DNA of 64,000 nucleotides, taken from assembly GCF_004358345.1 (NCBI RefSeq), contig NZ_CP037952.1, positions 2,728,001-2,792,000 of the forward strand. Reading direction: 5' to 3'. Numbering within the stretch: position 1 is the stretch's first letter; each line of letters begins with the position of its first letter. Shown here piece by piece: positions 19,827 to 29,409 of this stretch. The translations under genes were made by a program, and so were the position numbers. The DNA comes from Parashewanella spongiae. Its GTDB lineage: Bacteria > Pseudomonadota > Gammaproteobacteria > Enterobacterales > Shewanellaceae. The notes below the pieces were generated by a model. That model was not told where the DNA came from. It did not search any database and saw nothing but the letters and a program-made list of their open reading frames with translations.

Positions 19827-20225
19827 ATGAAAGCAATTAAATGTGTCTTGATGTTTTATTTACTATTAAGTTCGGCCGATGTGTTTGCGGTTACATATCA
19901 TGGTAAAAACATAGATGGAAAACTTTTCCAGTGCAATGTTTGTAAGTATCCATATCCCAGTGGTGCACTGATCCGTGAGTGGACTAATGCTAGTTGTATA
20001 TTTAAAAATAAAACAGCGACTTTAACGCTTCCTGAAAACTTTAAGTCAAATAATTTCAGCACAGATCCAACCGTGGATATCACTTTAGATAAGGAAGATT
20101 ATGACTCTCTTTGGTACATGACTGGCTATAGCAGCGGGTTTAACTGGGTATTAGATATAAAACAGCCTCCGAAAGGTACTGTTCAAAAAGCAGCTCTTTG
20201 TCACTTTTCAGATATTCTAAAATGA
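19827..20225 (+). CDS. Small secreted protein of unknown function
   Basis: A 132-aa protein with a clean signal peptide (MKAIKCVLMFYLLLSSADVF, cleavage after VFA). Mature part has four cysteines (CNVCKYPYP, C near residue 57, C near 126) and is rich in aromatic residues. I do not recognise the family. A ribosome site (AGAGAATC) precedes the ATG. It sits alone among insertion-sequence debris, so it is probably accessory. Confidence 0.6.
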   Translation: MKAIKCVLMFYLLLSSADVFAVTYHGKNIDGKLFQCNVCKYPYPSGALIREWTNASCIFKNKTATLTLPENFKSNNFSTDPTVDITLDKEDYDSLWYMTGYSSGFNWVLDIKQPPKGTVQKAALCHFSDILK

Positions 20226-20243
20226 AAGTAGAAGAGGTTTATT

Positions 20244-20470
20244 TTAAGTAGTTGCCTCTAGATCCGACATCAAATTGTATCGTTTAAATTTAATGTTCCA
20301 CTGCTTTGGTATCAACTCTTCAACCTTGGAATTAGGATGCTGTGATACCCGTTGTAGCACGTCAACCAGATAATGGTACGGATTATCCCTTGTAGTCGGC
20401 AGGTGACCATCAGGCTTTGCAAAATGCCCAAATGTTCAGCACCCAGCTCCGTCCAGCAGAACAGGTAATA
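20244..20470 (-). pseudogene. IS66 transposase (TnpC) C-terminal remnant
   Basis: The minus strand reads CWTELGAEHLGILQSLMVTC, then after a one-base shift DNPYHYLVDVLQRVSQHP and SKVEELIPKQW. This is the C-terminal end of IS66-family transposases (LVDVLQRV..HP motif). Only about 75 codons remain, with a frameshift near 20405, and no IS66 end was found. It is a decayed fragment. Confidence 0.8.
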
Positions 20471-20524
20471 TCAGTATGACGCTTGAGCATGATTTGACGG
20501 CTATTCTCCGAATGAAAAAAACAA

Positions 20525-21231
20525 AATGAAGTACTGCTTAGCGGATAAATCAGAGTGCAGTGCCGCCGAACTATTCAAAACTCAAGTAAAAGGCTGATGG
20601 CAAAACTAGCAGGGTTGCCTTATCAAACAAAGTCCATTGTCGTTGAGTTGAATCTAGCAGAAACGGCAAAGCTTGAGCCGAATTGGATTAAGGTTAAACT
20701 CGTCTTTTGTCGAGGTGTTAATCCTGATAATAAAAAGCAGGTAAACACTATTGGGCATTATTTTTAAGTACGGACGCTTCGCTAAGCGATGAAAAAATTC
20801 TTGAGATTTACGCTTTGCGTTGGGGAATTGAAGTGTACTTCAAGGAAGCCAAACAACATCTTGGCTTTTTGAGTGAGCAAAGTCGTCATTACAGTGCTTA
20901 TATTGCTTCAATTCATCTAACAGGGTTGAGGTTTTGCTTGTTTCTGCATGCGAAGCAAAATGATGAAAACAGCAAAGTCTGTGACTCAAGGAACCTACTT
21001 TGCGACAGTCTACAAAATTTAGATTTTGCTTGTAAATTATGGGGCTTATTTAAGGCTTTGATCAGCGATGCAGTTTCTAGTATTTCTTCGTTATCAACAA
21101 CAGAAAGCGAAATCATACTGAATAAAATCAACGAAGAAGTGACCTCGTTTTTTAATCAAGTAATGCAAATGGATACTTTACATTACGCCAAGATGCTATT
21201 TCTACTGGAAAGTACCCATGATTTTAGCTAA
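20525..21231 (+). pseudogene. IS4-type transposase remnant (5' truncated, two frameshifts)
   Basis: Three consecutive frames encode the C-terminal half of a DDE transposase. The first reads KYCLADKSECSAAELFKTQV, the second LMAKLAGLPYQTKSIVVELN, the third TDASLSDEKILEIYALRWGI and on to EVYFKEAKQHLGF. The last part shows the IS4-group YREK signature (Y-2-R-3-E-6-K). Frames change near 20590 and 20760. The N-terminal part with the first two catalytic aspartates is absent. It cannot encode an active enzyme. Confidence 0.75.
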
Positions 21232-21577
21232 AAATGAACTCCGAAACTTGAGTTAATAACAATATTAAATCGAACACATGATTTTATTTGCCAACTTCAA
21301 CCTACACGTTCATGATAGGCATAGATGTTATATGCGTTTACTTTGACTACTATTTTTCTATCACCCTACACCATGAAAATTGTATTCGCTGAGATTTGAA
21401 GATTATTTCCAACCTAAGCTAAAGGCGAAGTGATTTTTAGCTTTTATGCTTTCACTAACAGGCTTGGGAATAGGTGTTAGCGGCGATTTTCACGGTAAAT
21501 AAATCGGTTGAACGCACAATTTAACTTTAATTTATTGAAATTATATACAAAATTAAACAACCCTAATTCACCTATCA
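21232..21577. other. 346-bp flank before the Tn3 transposon
   Basis: No gene. It ends in TATCA (21573-21577), the left copy of the Tn3 target duplication. A stretch AACCGATTTATTTA (read on the minus strand at about 21503-21516) recurs on the plus strand at about 29583-29596 beyond the transposon, which suggests an older repeat pair flanking the insertion site. Confidence 0.45.
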
Positions 21578-21613
21578 GGGGGTGTAAGCCCAAACCCCAG
21601 ATTTTTTTCCTCA
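21578..21613 (+). repeat. Tn3 left terminal inverted repeat
   Basis: 36 bp beginning GGGGGTGTAAGCCC and ending TTTCCTCA, identical in inverted orientation to 29410-29445. The length and GGGG start are typical of Tn3-family ends, where TnpA binds. Confidence 0.95.
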
Positions 21614-22034
21614 GCTGTACGGATAACAATAGTCAGTTGAAATACAAATAATTGAAATTTAATTTGGGGCGGCGAAGATATCGAGTATAAATTTTTTATA
21701 TTTTCTTGGTTATCAGAAAAAGTCATAGTTGATGATTCCAATTATTCTTACCTTTTAGCACATACTGCATTATAAGCGTTACTCAACCTTTAAATTTGTC
21801 TGCAAAGACATTAAGAAAGTGCAAGTTGGTTAAAAATGAGCTTTAACTTAACTGTTTTTAGTCAATGATTGTGAATATATCTGAGAAAGTAGTTTTATTT
21901 TTATTAAAAAGCTGTTCAAAAACCATAATACTCTTGCTGTATACCTTGTAGTTTGGATAAGGCTACAATAAATTTGACGGAACTCAATAAAATATGTTTA
22001 AGTTGGTCGACTTCAAAATTTGATAGGGATTTCA

Positions 22035-22457
22035 ATGAAAGTTAACTTCAAACATCATATTCAAACTATACCTCTTACTCTATGTGCAGCGTTCTTTTAT
22101 TCAAATTTTGTATTTTATGCAATTGGAATAAGTTCTGCCATTTCTAGGTCTCCAACAGAAAAAGCTATTTATGACATTATTTTTATTTTTTTGTCGGCTA
22201 TTATTCCGATGCTAGCTTTGCTGAGTAAAGATAAGAGTATTAGTTATCTAAAAATTATCATTATGCTTGTTTTTTTTATGCATTTTCAAGGAGCTATACA
22301 CTCTACACCGTTTGATATAAAGGGAGGATTCTATTTTTACAAAAATGTAACTATGGGTGACATATCAGCTAGTCCTGCATTGCTATCTATATTTTTATCT
22401 CCATTATTAATTTCAAAGCTAATCGAACATTACAAAAAAGGAATTTTAGATGTTTAA
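22035..22457 (+). CDS. Unknown small membrane protein (Tn3 cargo)
   Basis: From ATG 22035 (preceded by ATAGGGATTTCA) the protein has 140 aa and four predicted membrane segments (around residues 13-33, 46-62, 69-88, 115-130). I do not recognise a family. Its 3' end overlaps the next gene by 8 bp, so the two are co-translated. It is the first gene inside the left end of the transposon, so it is cargo rather than part of the transposition machinery. Confidence 0.65.
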   Translation: MKVNFKHHIQTIPLTLCAAFFYSNFVFYAIGISSAISRSPTEKAIYDIIFIFLSAIIPMLALLSKDKSISYLKIIIMLVFFMHFQGAIHSTPFDIKGGFYFYKNVTMGDISASPALLSIFLSPLLISKLIEHYKKGILDV

Positions 22458-22621
22458 AAAATTTTTACCTATAATGGCTTTACTACTATTACCTTTGGTA
22501 TCAGAGGCAAGCCCACAATTAAGCTCACTAAAGCGTTCTGTATATGTTGAATGTAATAGTTGTGAGTCAATTTCATCATACAAAAATTTCGCAGTTGGTC
22601 ATTATAAATCAGCTTATAGGG

Positions 22622-24101
22622 CAATGGCACTAACTTAAGATTTAGCTGAAGGTTTACTAATTGAACAATAGAGAGTAAATCATACAGATTAAGGTTTTTC
22701 TAGTGTCACGCCATGAATACTACAACTCGCCAATTCTTCAATGATGCCCCAGAATTGTTACGTCGCTTTGCTCAAACGGAAGAAGATGAACTTTCTTCAA
22801 TTCTCACTCTGCAAGATTTAGAAGATTTTCAAAAAGATAATACTCAAAGAGTACGCAAGTATCCCGCCTGCCACACACTTTCGCTTTTCATGAAGCAAGT
22901 AGCCAGTGAAAACAAGTCTTGTCGTTGCACACTAATCAGTGACGCTAGAGATCAAATTGCTATAGGTCGAGAGAAAAACAGCACAATTACAGGTCCCTAC
23001 TGCAAAGCAAGAAAACGGTTATCTCCAGAGTCAATTAAATCGCTATTGAAGAAATCAGGAAAAAACTTAGATGAAGCGATTCAAGGGAAATACTTATGGC
23101 ATGGCCGTAGAGTGCTATTAACTGACGGCTCAACACTATCTATGCCTGATACGCACGAGAACCAAGCCCAATTCCCTCAACCTAAATCACAAAAAGAAGG
23201 GCTGGGCTTTCCTCAGCTGCGGATTTTAGTGTTAATTTCTTTGGGAAGCGGTGCAGTCATTGACTCGGCTGTTTCACCTTGTAAAGGGAAAGGTACTGGC
23301 GAGCAGGCACTATTAAGAAGTATGCAGTCAGACTTGAAACAAGGCGACATTGTGCTGGGAGATGCTAATTTCGAAAACTACTTTGTTCTTGTAGGACTAA
23401 TGGGTTTAGGCGTTGATGCTGTTTTCGAAAAAAACGGAGCCAGAAATGTCGATTTCAGAACCTGTGAAGAAAAGCTGGGTAAGCGAGATGGTTTATTTAA
23501 GCTAATTCGTCCATCCTGTCCAGAATGGATGACCCCAGAGGATTACGCTCAAGTGCCAGAAGAGCTTATCGTCAGAATGGTAGGAACAAAGAAACGTATC
23601 ATTGTTACCACGCTCACGGATAAAGAAGTCTATCCGAAGCAAGATATTATTGATTTATACGTTTCACGATGGCATATCGAGTTGGATTTTAGGTCAATCA
23701 AGACCATGATGAAAATGGATATTTTAAGGTGTGGTAGTCCAGATATGGTGCGTAAGGAAATTGATGTTCATTTGTTAGTTTACAACATGATAAGGGCACT
23801 TATGTGCCGAGCGGCAGAAAAAAAAAGGAATATCGCCTAGAGAGGCAAGTTTTAAAGCCGCACATGACGCATTACAAGATTTTCAGATATTACTTTTGCA
23901 AGCCACCGAAGGGATCATTGACACTTTATTGGATGTGATAGCAAATATTATCGGCGAGCATATCGTTGGCAATCGCCCAGGGAGAAAAGAACCGAGAGCA
24001 AAGAAAAGGCGACCGAAACCGACACCAAGGTTACAACATTCAAGAAAGCAAGCACGTAGGCTTAAGGTATATCAGAAGTAATTCTTAAGTTAGTGCCATT
24101 G
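22622..24101 (+). mobile_element. IS4-family insertion sequence, 1480 bp
   Basis: The ends are perfect 18-bp inverted repeats CAATGGCACTAACTTAAG (22622-22639) and its complement (24084-24101). Direct repeats GCTTATAGGG (22612-22621 and 24102-24111) are the 10-bp target duplication. Size, repeat length and duplication length all fit the IS4 family. It sits within a cargo gene of the Tn3 transposon. The exact ends and duplication indicate a recent insertion. Confidence 0.95.
22713..24081 (+). pseudogene. IS4-family transposase with a frameshift in an A9 run
   Basis: The first 375 codons hold the DDE triad: LTDGSTLSMPDT (D1), LGDANFENYF (D2) and YVSRWHIELDFRSIK, which fits the IS4 YREK signature Y-2-R-3-E-6-K exactly. 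At 23818-23826 there is a run of nine A. With eight, the frame would continue AEKKGISPREASFKAAHDAL to the stop at 24081, giving about 455 aa, the usual IS4 transposase size. So one extra A separates it from a full protein. It may be a mutation, a sequencing error or a slippage site; catalytic residues are all upstream. Confidence 0.85.
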
Positions 24102-25043
24102 GCTTATAGGGGCTTTACAAATCTAGTATTTGCTTACACTGTAGTTAATCAATCAACTAACAAAGCCGTGTTTATTAATGTTATGCGTTTTTATGAATCG
24201 GAACCTGGTTTAACTATTGACAAGATTATACCAAGAGTGATGACAACGGAAGATGAAATGCATGATGACTATCTTCTGAGTAGATTTGTTATTAGAAATA
24301 CTGGCCAATCCAGTACCTATGATTCAGTTGTCAATGGTAACAACGAAACGTCCATAAATTCATGGTTTAATAATGATCCTGAAGTTATAGAAGTTACATT
24401 AAATACAACTATTTCCGATGTGATGGTCACACAGTCTCATACAGGTTTGGGAATGGCATCAATTGCTGGTCAAATTAGTACAGCATTGAAATCTCATGTT
24501 AGTTCGGGTGCGTGGGCAAAATTAGCTGGTCGTACAGTTTTGATCGTTAATTTTGATGATGGTAGGTTAGCTTCATTTTTTGTAAATATCTATGTAACTG
24601 AACCTTATGTTTATTTGGAAGGCACTGCAGTTGATTTAAATGGCGAACCAATTTCGGTTAACTTTTCAGGCAATCCATCAAATGGAAGTGGAAGCGGTGG
24701 TACTGGTGGTTCAGGAGGTAGCGGACTCACAGGCTCTGGTTCAGGCTCTTGGATAATAAACGGCTCTGGTGGTAGTTCAGGTGGTGGAAGTATTCTAGCC
24801 TGTGTGAGTATAGATGGTGGTGAGCCAGAATGCACCATTGTACATACATAAATTAAATTTCTACTATCATGAATATGGTTAAGCTTGATTTTATAGTTTT
24901 TGAATAAACTAACTCTGTTAATTTCAAGCTTTGCATTAAACAAATATTGACTGTTTGTTTTTAATTCAGTATTTGAATTACATTTACCTTCACCACGAAA
25001 GAAAATATTTTATTTAGAGGCAGTAACTAATCAAACGTAATAT

Positions 25044-25616
25044 TCAATTCGTAGTGAGGTGTGTTCTTTCTGAAGCAGGGAGCCATCGATAGAGGGTTGG
25101 TATTGAAACACCTAAATCTGAAGCTACATCTTTTGGTGGAATACCGTCTTCAAGTAATCTTTTAGCAGCTGCTATCTTGGAGTCTGTCATTCTTCGCTTA
25201 CGTCCTCCAATTCTCCCACGCTTTCTGGCTGAATCTAAACCAGCTTTCGTTCTTTCAAGCATTAATTCTCGCTCCATTTGAGCAAGACTAGCCATTACAT
25301 GAAAAAAGAATCTTCCAGCTGGAGTTGAAGTGTCAATATTATCTGTAAGGCTCTTGAAGTTGATTCCTTTTTGCTCAAGAGAGCCGACCATCGTAACCAA
25401 GTCCTTAACATTTCTTCCAAGGCGATCAAGCTTCCATACAACAAGGCTGTCGCCCTCTCTTAAGACTTCCAACGCTAAACAGAATTCTTTTCGGTCAGTT
25501 TTGATCCCACTTATTTTATCAGCATAAATTTTTTCACAACCAGCTTGTTTTAAAGCTTCTAACTGAAGTGATAAGTTTTGATCCTTTGTTGATATACGGG
25601 CATAACCAATCTTCAT
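25044..25616 (-). CDS. tnpR: Serine resolvase/invertase TnpR (Tn3)
   Basis: A 190-aa serine recombinase. The catalytic serine motif is at the start (KIGYARISTKDQN); the conserved core follows (VVWKLDRLGRNVKDLV, GRFFFHVMASLAQMERELML). The C-terminal helix-turn-helix (PPKDVASDLGVSIPTLYRWL) binds res DNA. It resolves Tn3 cointegrates at res. It is the last gene of a leftward operon with vapX-like and vapD, 5 bp behind vapD, and diverges from tnpA. This unusual distance from the presumed res/promoter region places two toxin-antitoxin genes within the transposition module. Confidence 0.95.
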   Translation of the reverse strand: MKIGYARISTKDQNLSLQLEALKQAGCEKIYADKISGIKTDRKEFCLALEVLREGDSLVVWKLDRLGRNVKDLVTMVGSLEQKGINFKSLTDNIDTSTPAGRFFFHVMASLAQMERELMLERTKAGLDSARKRGRIGGRKRRMTDSKIAAAKRLLEDGIPPKDVASDLGVSIPTLYRWLPASERTHLTTN

Positions 25617-25621
25617 AACTT

Positions 25622-25900
25622 CTACTCTTTAATCATGCTGGTAAAGTCTGACCATTGCTCAACCCTGAATGCTCGTATATCCCGAACTGAATCAGAAAAC
25701 CAAGGAAGTGCTTTCAAGGCTGTGATAGCTCGGAATAAGTTTGCCATATCTTCATTATCACAAACATATAAGCTGCCTTGAATTCTATTAAACCCAAAAC
25801 CAGAAAGGGTTGAGGCAATATCAGTATAAGCTTGAGAGACACTTTTCGGGTGATGACGGTCAGTGTCTGCGACAACTAGATCAAAAGCGATAGCAAACAT
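25622..25900 (-). CDS. vapD: VapD-type endoribonuclease toxin
   Basis: A 92-aa VapD protein: MFAIAFDLVVADTDRHHPKS, RIQGSLYVCDNEDMANLFRA, then ALPWFSDSVRDIRAFRVEQW. VapD proteins are small endoribonucleases with the Cas2-like ferredoxin fold; the aspartate near residue 7 is the conserved acidic residue. It overlaps the upstream small gene (stop/start at 25900) and leads into tnpR. The pair is expected to stabilise the transposon as a toxin-antitoxin module. Confidence 0.92.
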   Translation of the reverse strand: MFAIAFDLVVADTDRHHPKSVSQAYTDIASTLSGFGFNRIQGSLYVCDNEDMANLFRAITALKALPWFSDSVRDIRAFRVEQWSDFTSMIKE

Positions 25901-26130
25901 TAATGTACCTTTGGATCGTTTTTGACTTTTGAAAACCGATATTCGGTTTCCTCACCTGTTTCTAAGACCTCGATTAATAATACCCAATCATCTTTATCTA
26001 CTCGACGAACAGGTCTAACTATTTTATAGGCAGGCCCCATTTCTCCAAACTGTCGATATTCACCGATAAGATCAGGTGATGGAAATTGATCATTTAACAT
26101 AAGGTAAACCAAATCGTTCTCAAAACTCAC
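25900..26130 (-). CDS. VapX-like antitoxin (DUF5397-type)
   Basis: A 76-aa acidic protein directly upstream of vapD, overlapping it by one base. The sequence (GEYRQFGEMGPAYKIVRPVR, VLLIEVLETGEETEYRFSKV) resembles the small partners encoded beside vapD, called VapX in Haemophilus and grouped as DUF5397. By position and size it is the antitoxin. The family call is from memory and was not verified by search. Confidence 0.75.
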   Translation of the reverse strand: MSFENDLVYLMLNDQFPSPDLIGEYRQFGEMGPAYKIVRPVRRVDKDDWVLLIEVLETGEETEYRFSKVKNDPKVH

Positions 26131-26329
26131 CCTATAATAGGCAATCGAGAACTTTAATTCAAGAATGGTTTTTGATAACGTGTAAAGCCTTTTTGTTCGT
26201 TGTCGAAAAAGTTGAGTATTTAATTCTCAAAAACGACCGTTTTCGAGAAAAAGAATCATTATATTTTTATTCGAAATAGTTATAAATGAATCGAACATGG
26301 AGTTGTGATACTAGAAGAGCACATTCCGT
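26131..26329. promoter_or_regulatory. Presumed res site and divergent promoters of Tn3
   Basis: This 199-bp gap separates the leftward vapX-vapD-tnpR operon from tnpA. It contains several TTCG/CGAA-type half sites: TTGTTCGTTGTCGAAAA, AACGACCGTTTTCGAGA, and TTCGAAATAG..GAATCGAACA. Resolvase subsites in Tn3 relatives are 28-34 bp imperfect dyads in exactly this position. The individual subsites were not delimited with certainty. Confidence 0.55.
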
Positions 26330-29300
26330 ATGGCTAACAAAAATAAAAATCTTAGTGTCTTATCTGAAGCTGAAATTTTTGCCTACTATGGTCTCCCCGA
26401 TTTTGATGAAGAGCAACAGGTTCGTTTTCTACTCTTATCTGAGTCAGAGTTAGCCCTCGCAAAATCCCGACCAAATATTAATTCTCAAATATACTGCGCC
26501 TTGCAACTAGGTTTTTTCAAAGCAAAGAAGCTCTTCTTTAAGTTCGATTGGACTGAGGTTGAAGCTGACAAAGATTTCATCATTGAAAATTACTTCAGCT
26601 CTGCTGATGTTATTACGGCTAACGCTATTGGAAACAAAGAATATTACATGCAGCGAAAATTGATAGCCGAATATTTCGGTTATCAGATGTGGTCAACAGT
26701 TCATAAACCACAGTTGTTAAAACTTGCCAAGCAAGTAGCAAGAAGAGATGTTACGCCAATTTACATATCTGTTGAGTTACTATCTTGGTTAGATGAAAGT
26801 GAGATAATGCGTCCCGCCTACACCACCTTACAACTTATTGTTGTTGAAGCGTTGTCTTTCGAAAGAGGAAGAATTGAGCTTTTGATCGAAGAGACCTTAA
26901 CCACAACACAAAAGCTCAGTCTTGATAACTTGTTGATTCGTGAAGATTCACTGTCGAATTTGGCTGCTTTAAAACAAGATGCTAAAAACTTTAGGTGGAA
27001 GCAAATGTCTTTAGAACGTGAGAAAAGAAGCTCTCTAAAATCAATTTACAAAATATCAAAAATGATATTACCAAAACTTGATATCTCTCTACAAAATCGG
27101 CTTTACTATTCGAGTCTTGCAATTTTTTACACAATTTATGACTTACGCCGCTTACCCAAAGGGCAGTCTTATCTTTACCTTCTTTGTTATGCATTTTACC
27201 GCTTCAGACAATTAACTGATAATTTAGTTGATGCAATGAAATTTCATTTAAAGAAGCTGGAAACAACTAATAAGACATCTGCGAACATTAAATTCAACAA
27301 ACTACACGCTAATGAACGGAAGAAGGCGCCACTAGTTGGGAAGTTACTTTTATTGTATGTCGATGAAAAATTAACTGATATTACTCCTTTTGGTGAAGTA
27401 AGGAGAAGAGCATTTAATATTCTTTCAAAAGAGGAATTAAAAGAAGCTGGCAATAGTATGCTTGATAAATCAATCACAAGGTTATCATTGAGGTGGCAAC
27501 TCGTTAGTGAAATATCAAAGCTCGTCACATATCATTTAAGACCTATTTTCAGAGAAATACATTTTGAAAGCTCAATCCCCAACAACCCATGGCTAAGAGC
27601 ACTTAATTGGGTCAATAGCACACATGATAAGAAACAAACACTATCATCGAGATCGATAGATGAATGTCCATCAGAGACTCTACCAAAGAGATTGAAATCT
27701 TTTCTGTGCCAGTTCGATGATGACAATCAACCTATTTCTGTTTATGCAGACAGATATGAGTTTTGGCTTTACAGGCAGTTACGTAAACGATTGCAAGCGG
27801 GTGAACTCTATATTGATGACAGTATCCAATATCGAAGGTTAAACGATGAATTGGTTTCTGTTGATGACAAGGTATCAATTCTAGAGCAACTGAATATCCC
27901 TTGGTTGCAAAAGCCAATTGAGAGTCAGCTTTATGTATTAGGAAGAGAATTAGATGAACTATGGCAAAAGTTCGATAAAGAGTTAAAAGCTGGGAACTTA
28001 AAACATTTAGATTATGACACCCAAAAGCACAAACTTACTTGGCATCGAAATCAAGCTAAGGAGCCACCGACATTAGATACAATATTCTATGATCAAATAC
28101 CATATTGTGACGTGACTGAAGTTTTCCGATTTGTTCACGAAAAATGTCAGTTTTTGGCGGCATTAAAACCACTACAACCCAGATACGCTAAAAAAGCAGC
28201 AAATTTAGATGACTTAATGGCAGTAATCATTGCTCAGGCTATGAACCATGGAAATAAGATTATGTCACAAACAAGTGACATTCCTTACCATGTACTCACA
28301 GCGACATACGAGCAATATTTGCGTCAAGCGTCATTGCAAGCGGCAAATGATACTATCAGTAATGCGATCATGGAATTACCCATATTTCAGCATTTTTCGC
28401 TTGATCTCGATGCATTATATGGAGCAGTTGATGGACAAAAATTTACGGTAAAACATTCAAACATCAAAGCCAGACATTCTAGAAAATACTTTGGTAAAGG
28501 CACTGGTGTAGTAGCATATACATTATTGTGCAATCATATTCCGCTACAGGGCTACTTGATCGGAGCCCATGAATATGAAGCTCATCATGTATTTGATATT
28601 TGGTATCGGAACACGTCAGAAATTACACCATCAGTGATTACTGGCGATATGCATAGCATCAATAAAGCTAACTTTGCAATATTGCATTGGTTTGGTCTAA
28701 GCTTTTCTCCCAGATTTACTAGCTTGAACAAACAACTAGATGACATTTACTGCTTTAGCCGTATTGAAAGGTTTAACGATCAGCTTATTAAACCCACTAA
28801 ACAAATAGATTGTGATTTAATCGTTCGAGAAAAAGATACTATTGATCAAATTGTGGCTACACTTGGCTTAAAAGAAATCACGCAAGGTGTCTTGATCAGG
28901 AAGTTATGCACATATGCTGCGGCAAACCCAACAAGGCAAGCGATCTTTGAGTACGATAAATTAGTTCGAAGTATTTACACATTGAAATATTTACTAAACC
29001 CTGATGTAGAACAGATAGTTAACCATTCTCAAAACAGAATCGAAGCCTATCACCAATTACGAGCAGCAATAGCGAGAATCGGTGGAAAAAAGGAATTGAC
29101 AGGTCATACGGATATAGAGCTTGAAATAAGCAATCAATGTGCTCGATTGATGGCAAACGTCATTATTTACTATAACTCAACACTTTTGTCTCACTTACTA
29201 ACTAAATTTGAAACACAGGGGAATAATAGTGCTGTTGAACTTATCAAAAGAACATCGCCGATTGCATGGCGACATCTCCTTTTAAATGGCCACTATACAT

Positions 29301-29362
29301 TTCATAGTGATGCACCATTAATTGATATTGAGAGTATCATTGAGCGAATAGAGTTGGATTAG
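26330..29362 (+). CDS. tnpA: Tn3-family transposase TnpA
   Basis: A 1010-aa DDE transposase, full length for the family (about 1000 aa). The N-terminal DNA-binding region is followed by the catalytic domain: first aspartate in ALYGAVDGQKFTVKHSN, second in SVITGDMHSINKANF, and the glutamate region in QNRIEAYHQLRAAIARIGGK. TnpA cuts at the 36-bp repeats and drives replicative transposition; TnpR then resolves the cointegrate. It stops 47 bp before the right repeat. No frameshift was seen, so the protein is likely active. Confidence 0.96.
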   Translation: MANKNKNLSVLSEAEIFAYYGLPDFDEEQQVRFLLLSESELALAKSRPNINSQIYCALQLGFFKAKKLFFKFDWTEVEADKDFIIENYFSSADVITANAIGNKEYYMQRKLIAEYFGYQMWSTVHKPQLLKLAKQVARRDVTPIYISVELLSWLDESEIMRPAYTTLQLIVVEALSFERGRIELLIEETLTTTQKLSLDNLLIREDSLSNLAALKQDAKNFRWKQMSLEREKRSSLKSIYKISKMILPKLDISLQNRLYYSSLAIFYTIYDLRRLPKGQSYLYLLCYAFYRFRQLTDNLVDAMKFHLKKLETTNKTSANIKFNKLHANERKKAPLVGKLLLLYVDEKLTDITPFGEVRRRAFNILSKEELKEAGNSMLDKSITRLSLRWQLVSEISKLVTYHLRPIFREIHFESSIPNNPWLRALNWVNSTHDKKQTLSSRSIDECPSETLPKRLKSFLCQFDDDNQPISVYADRYEFWLYRQLRKRLQAGELYIDDSIQYRRLNDELVSVDDKVSILEQLNIPWLQKPIESQLYVLGRELDELWQKFDKELKAGNLKHLDYDTQKHKLTWHRNQAKEPPTLDTIFYDQIPYCDVTEVFRFVHEKCQFLAALKPLQPRYAKKAANLDDLMAVIIAQAMNHGNKIMSQTSDIPYHVLTATYEQYLRQASLQAANDTISNAIMELPIFQHFSLDLDALYGAVDGQKFTVKHSNIKARHSRKYFGKGTGVVAYTLLCNHIPLQGYLIGAHEYEAHHVFDIWYRNTSEITPSVITGDMHSINKANFAILHWFGLSFSPRFTSLNKQLDDIYCFSRIERFNDQLIKPTKQIDCDLIVREKDTIDQIVATLGLKEITQGVLIRKLCTYAAANPTRQAIFEYDKLVRSIYTLKYLLNPDVEQIVNHSQNRIEAYHQLRAAIARIGGKKELTGHTDIELEISNQCARLMANVIIYYNSTLLSHLLTKFETQGNNSAVELIKRTSPIAWRHLLLNGHYTFHSDAPLIDIESIIERIELD

Positions 29363-29409
29363 GACTTAATCACCCTGAATTTTATAATAAAAAACCTTTA
29401 TCGTATGAT

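Larger units (their letters stand above)
22450..24851 (+). pseudogene. Secreted glycine-rich protein gene split by an IS4 element (Tn3 cargo)
   Basis: The 5' part encodes a signal peptide (MFKKFLPIMALLLLPLVSEA) and a CNSC pair. It stops inside the IS4 element inserted at 22622. The downstream part (from about 24102) continues in frame once the IS and one copy of the 10-bp duplication are removed, joining KSAYR to GFTNLVFAYTVVNQS. The restored protein would have about 303 aa, with a Gly/Ser-rich tail (GSGSGGTGGSGGSG) and a final CVSIDGGEPECTIV. I recognise no family. It overlaps the preceding membrane-protein gene, suggesting a functional pair. Confidence 0.85.

Noticed and set aside
24611-24943. 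Proline-rich frame on the minus strand
   Set aside because: It is the antisense of the Gly/Ser-rich tail of the Tn3 cargo gene.
25622-25900. Cas2 from a CRISPR locus
   Set aside because: VapD shares the Cas2 fold, but the sequence is VapD and no CRISPR repeats or other cas genes are present anywhere in the window.
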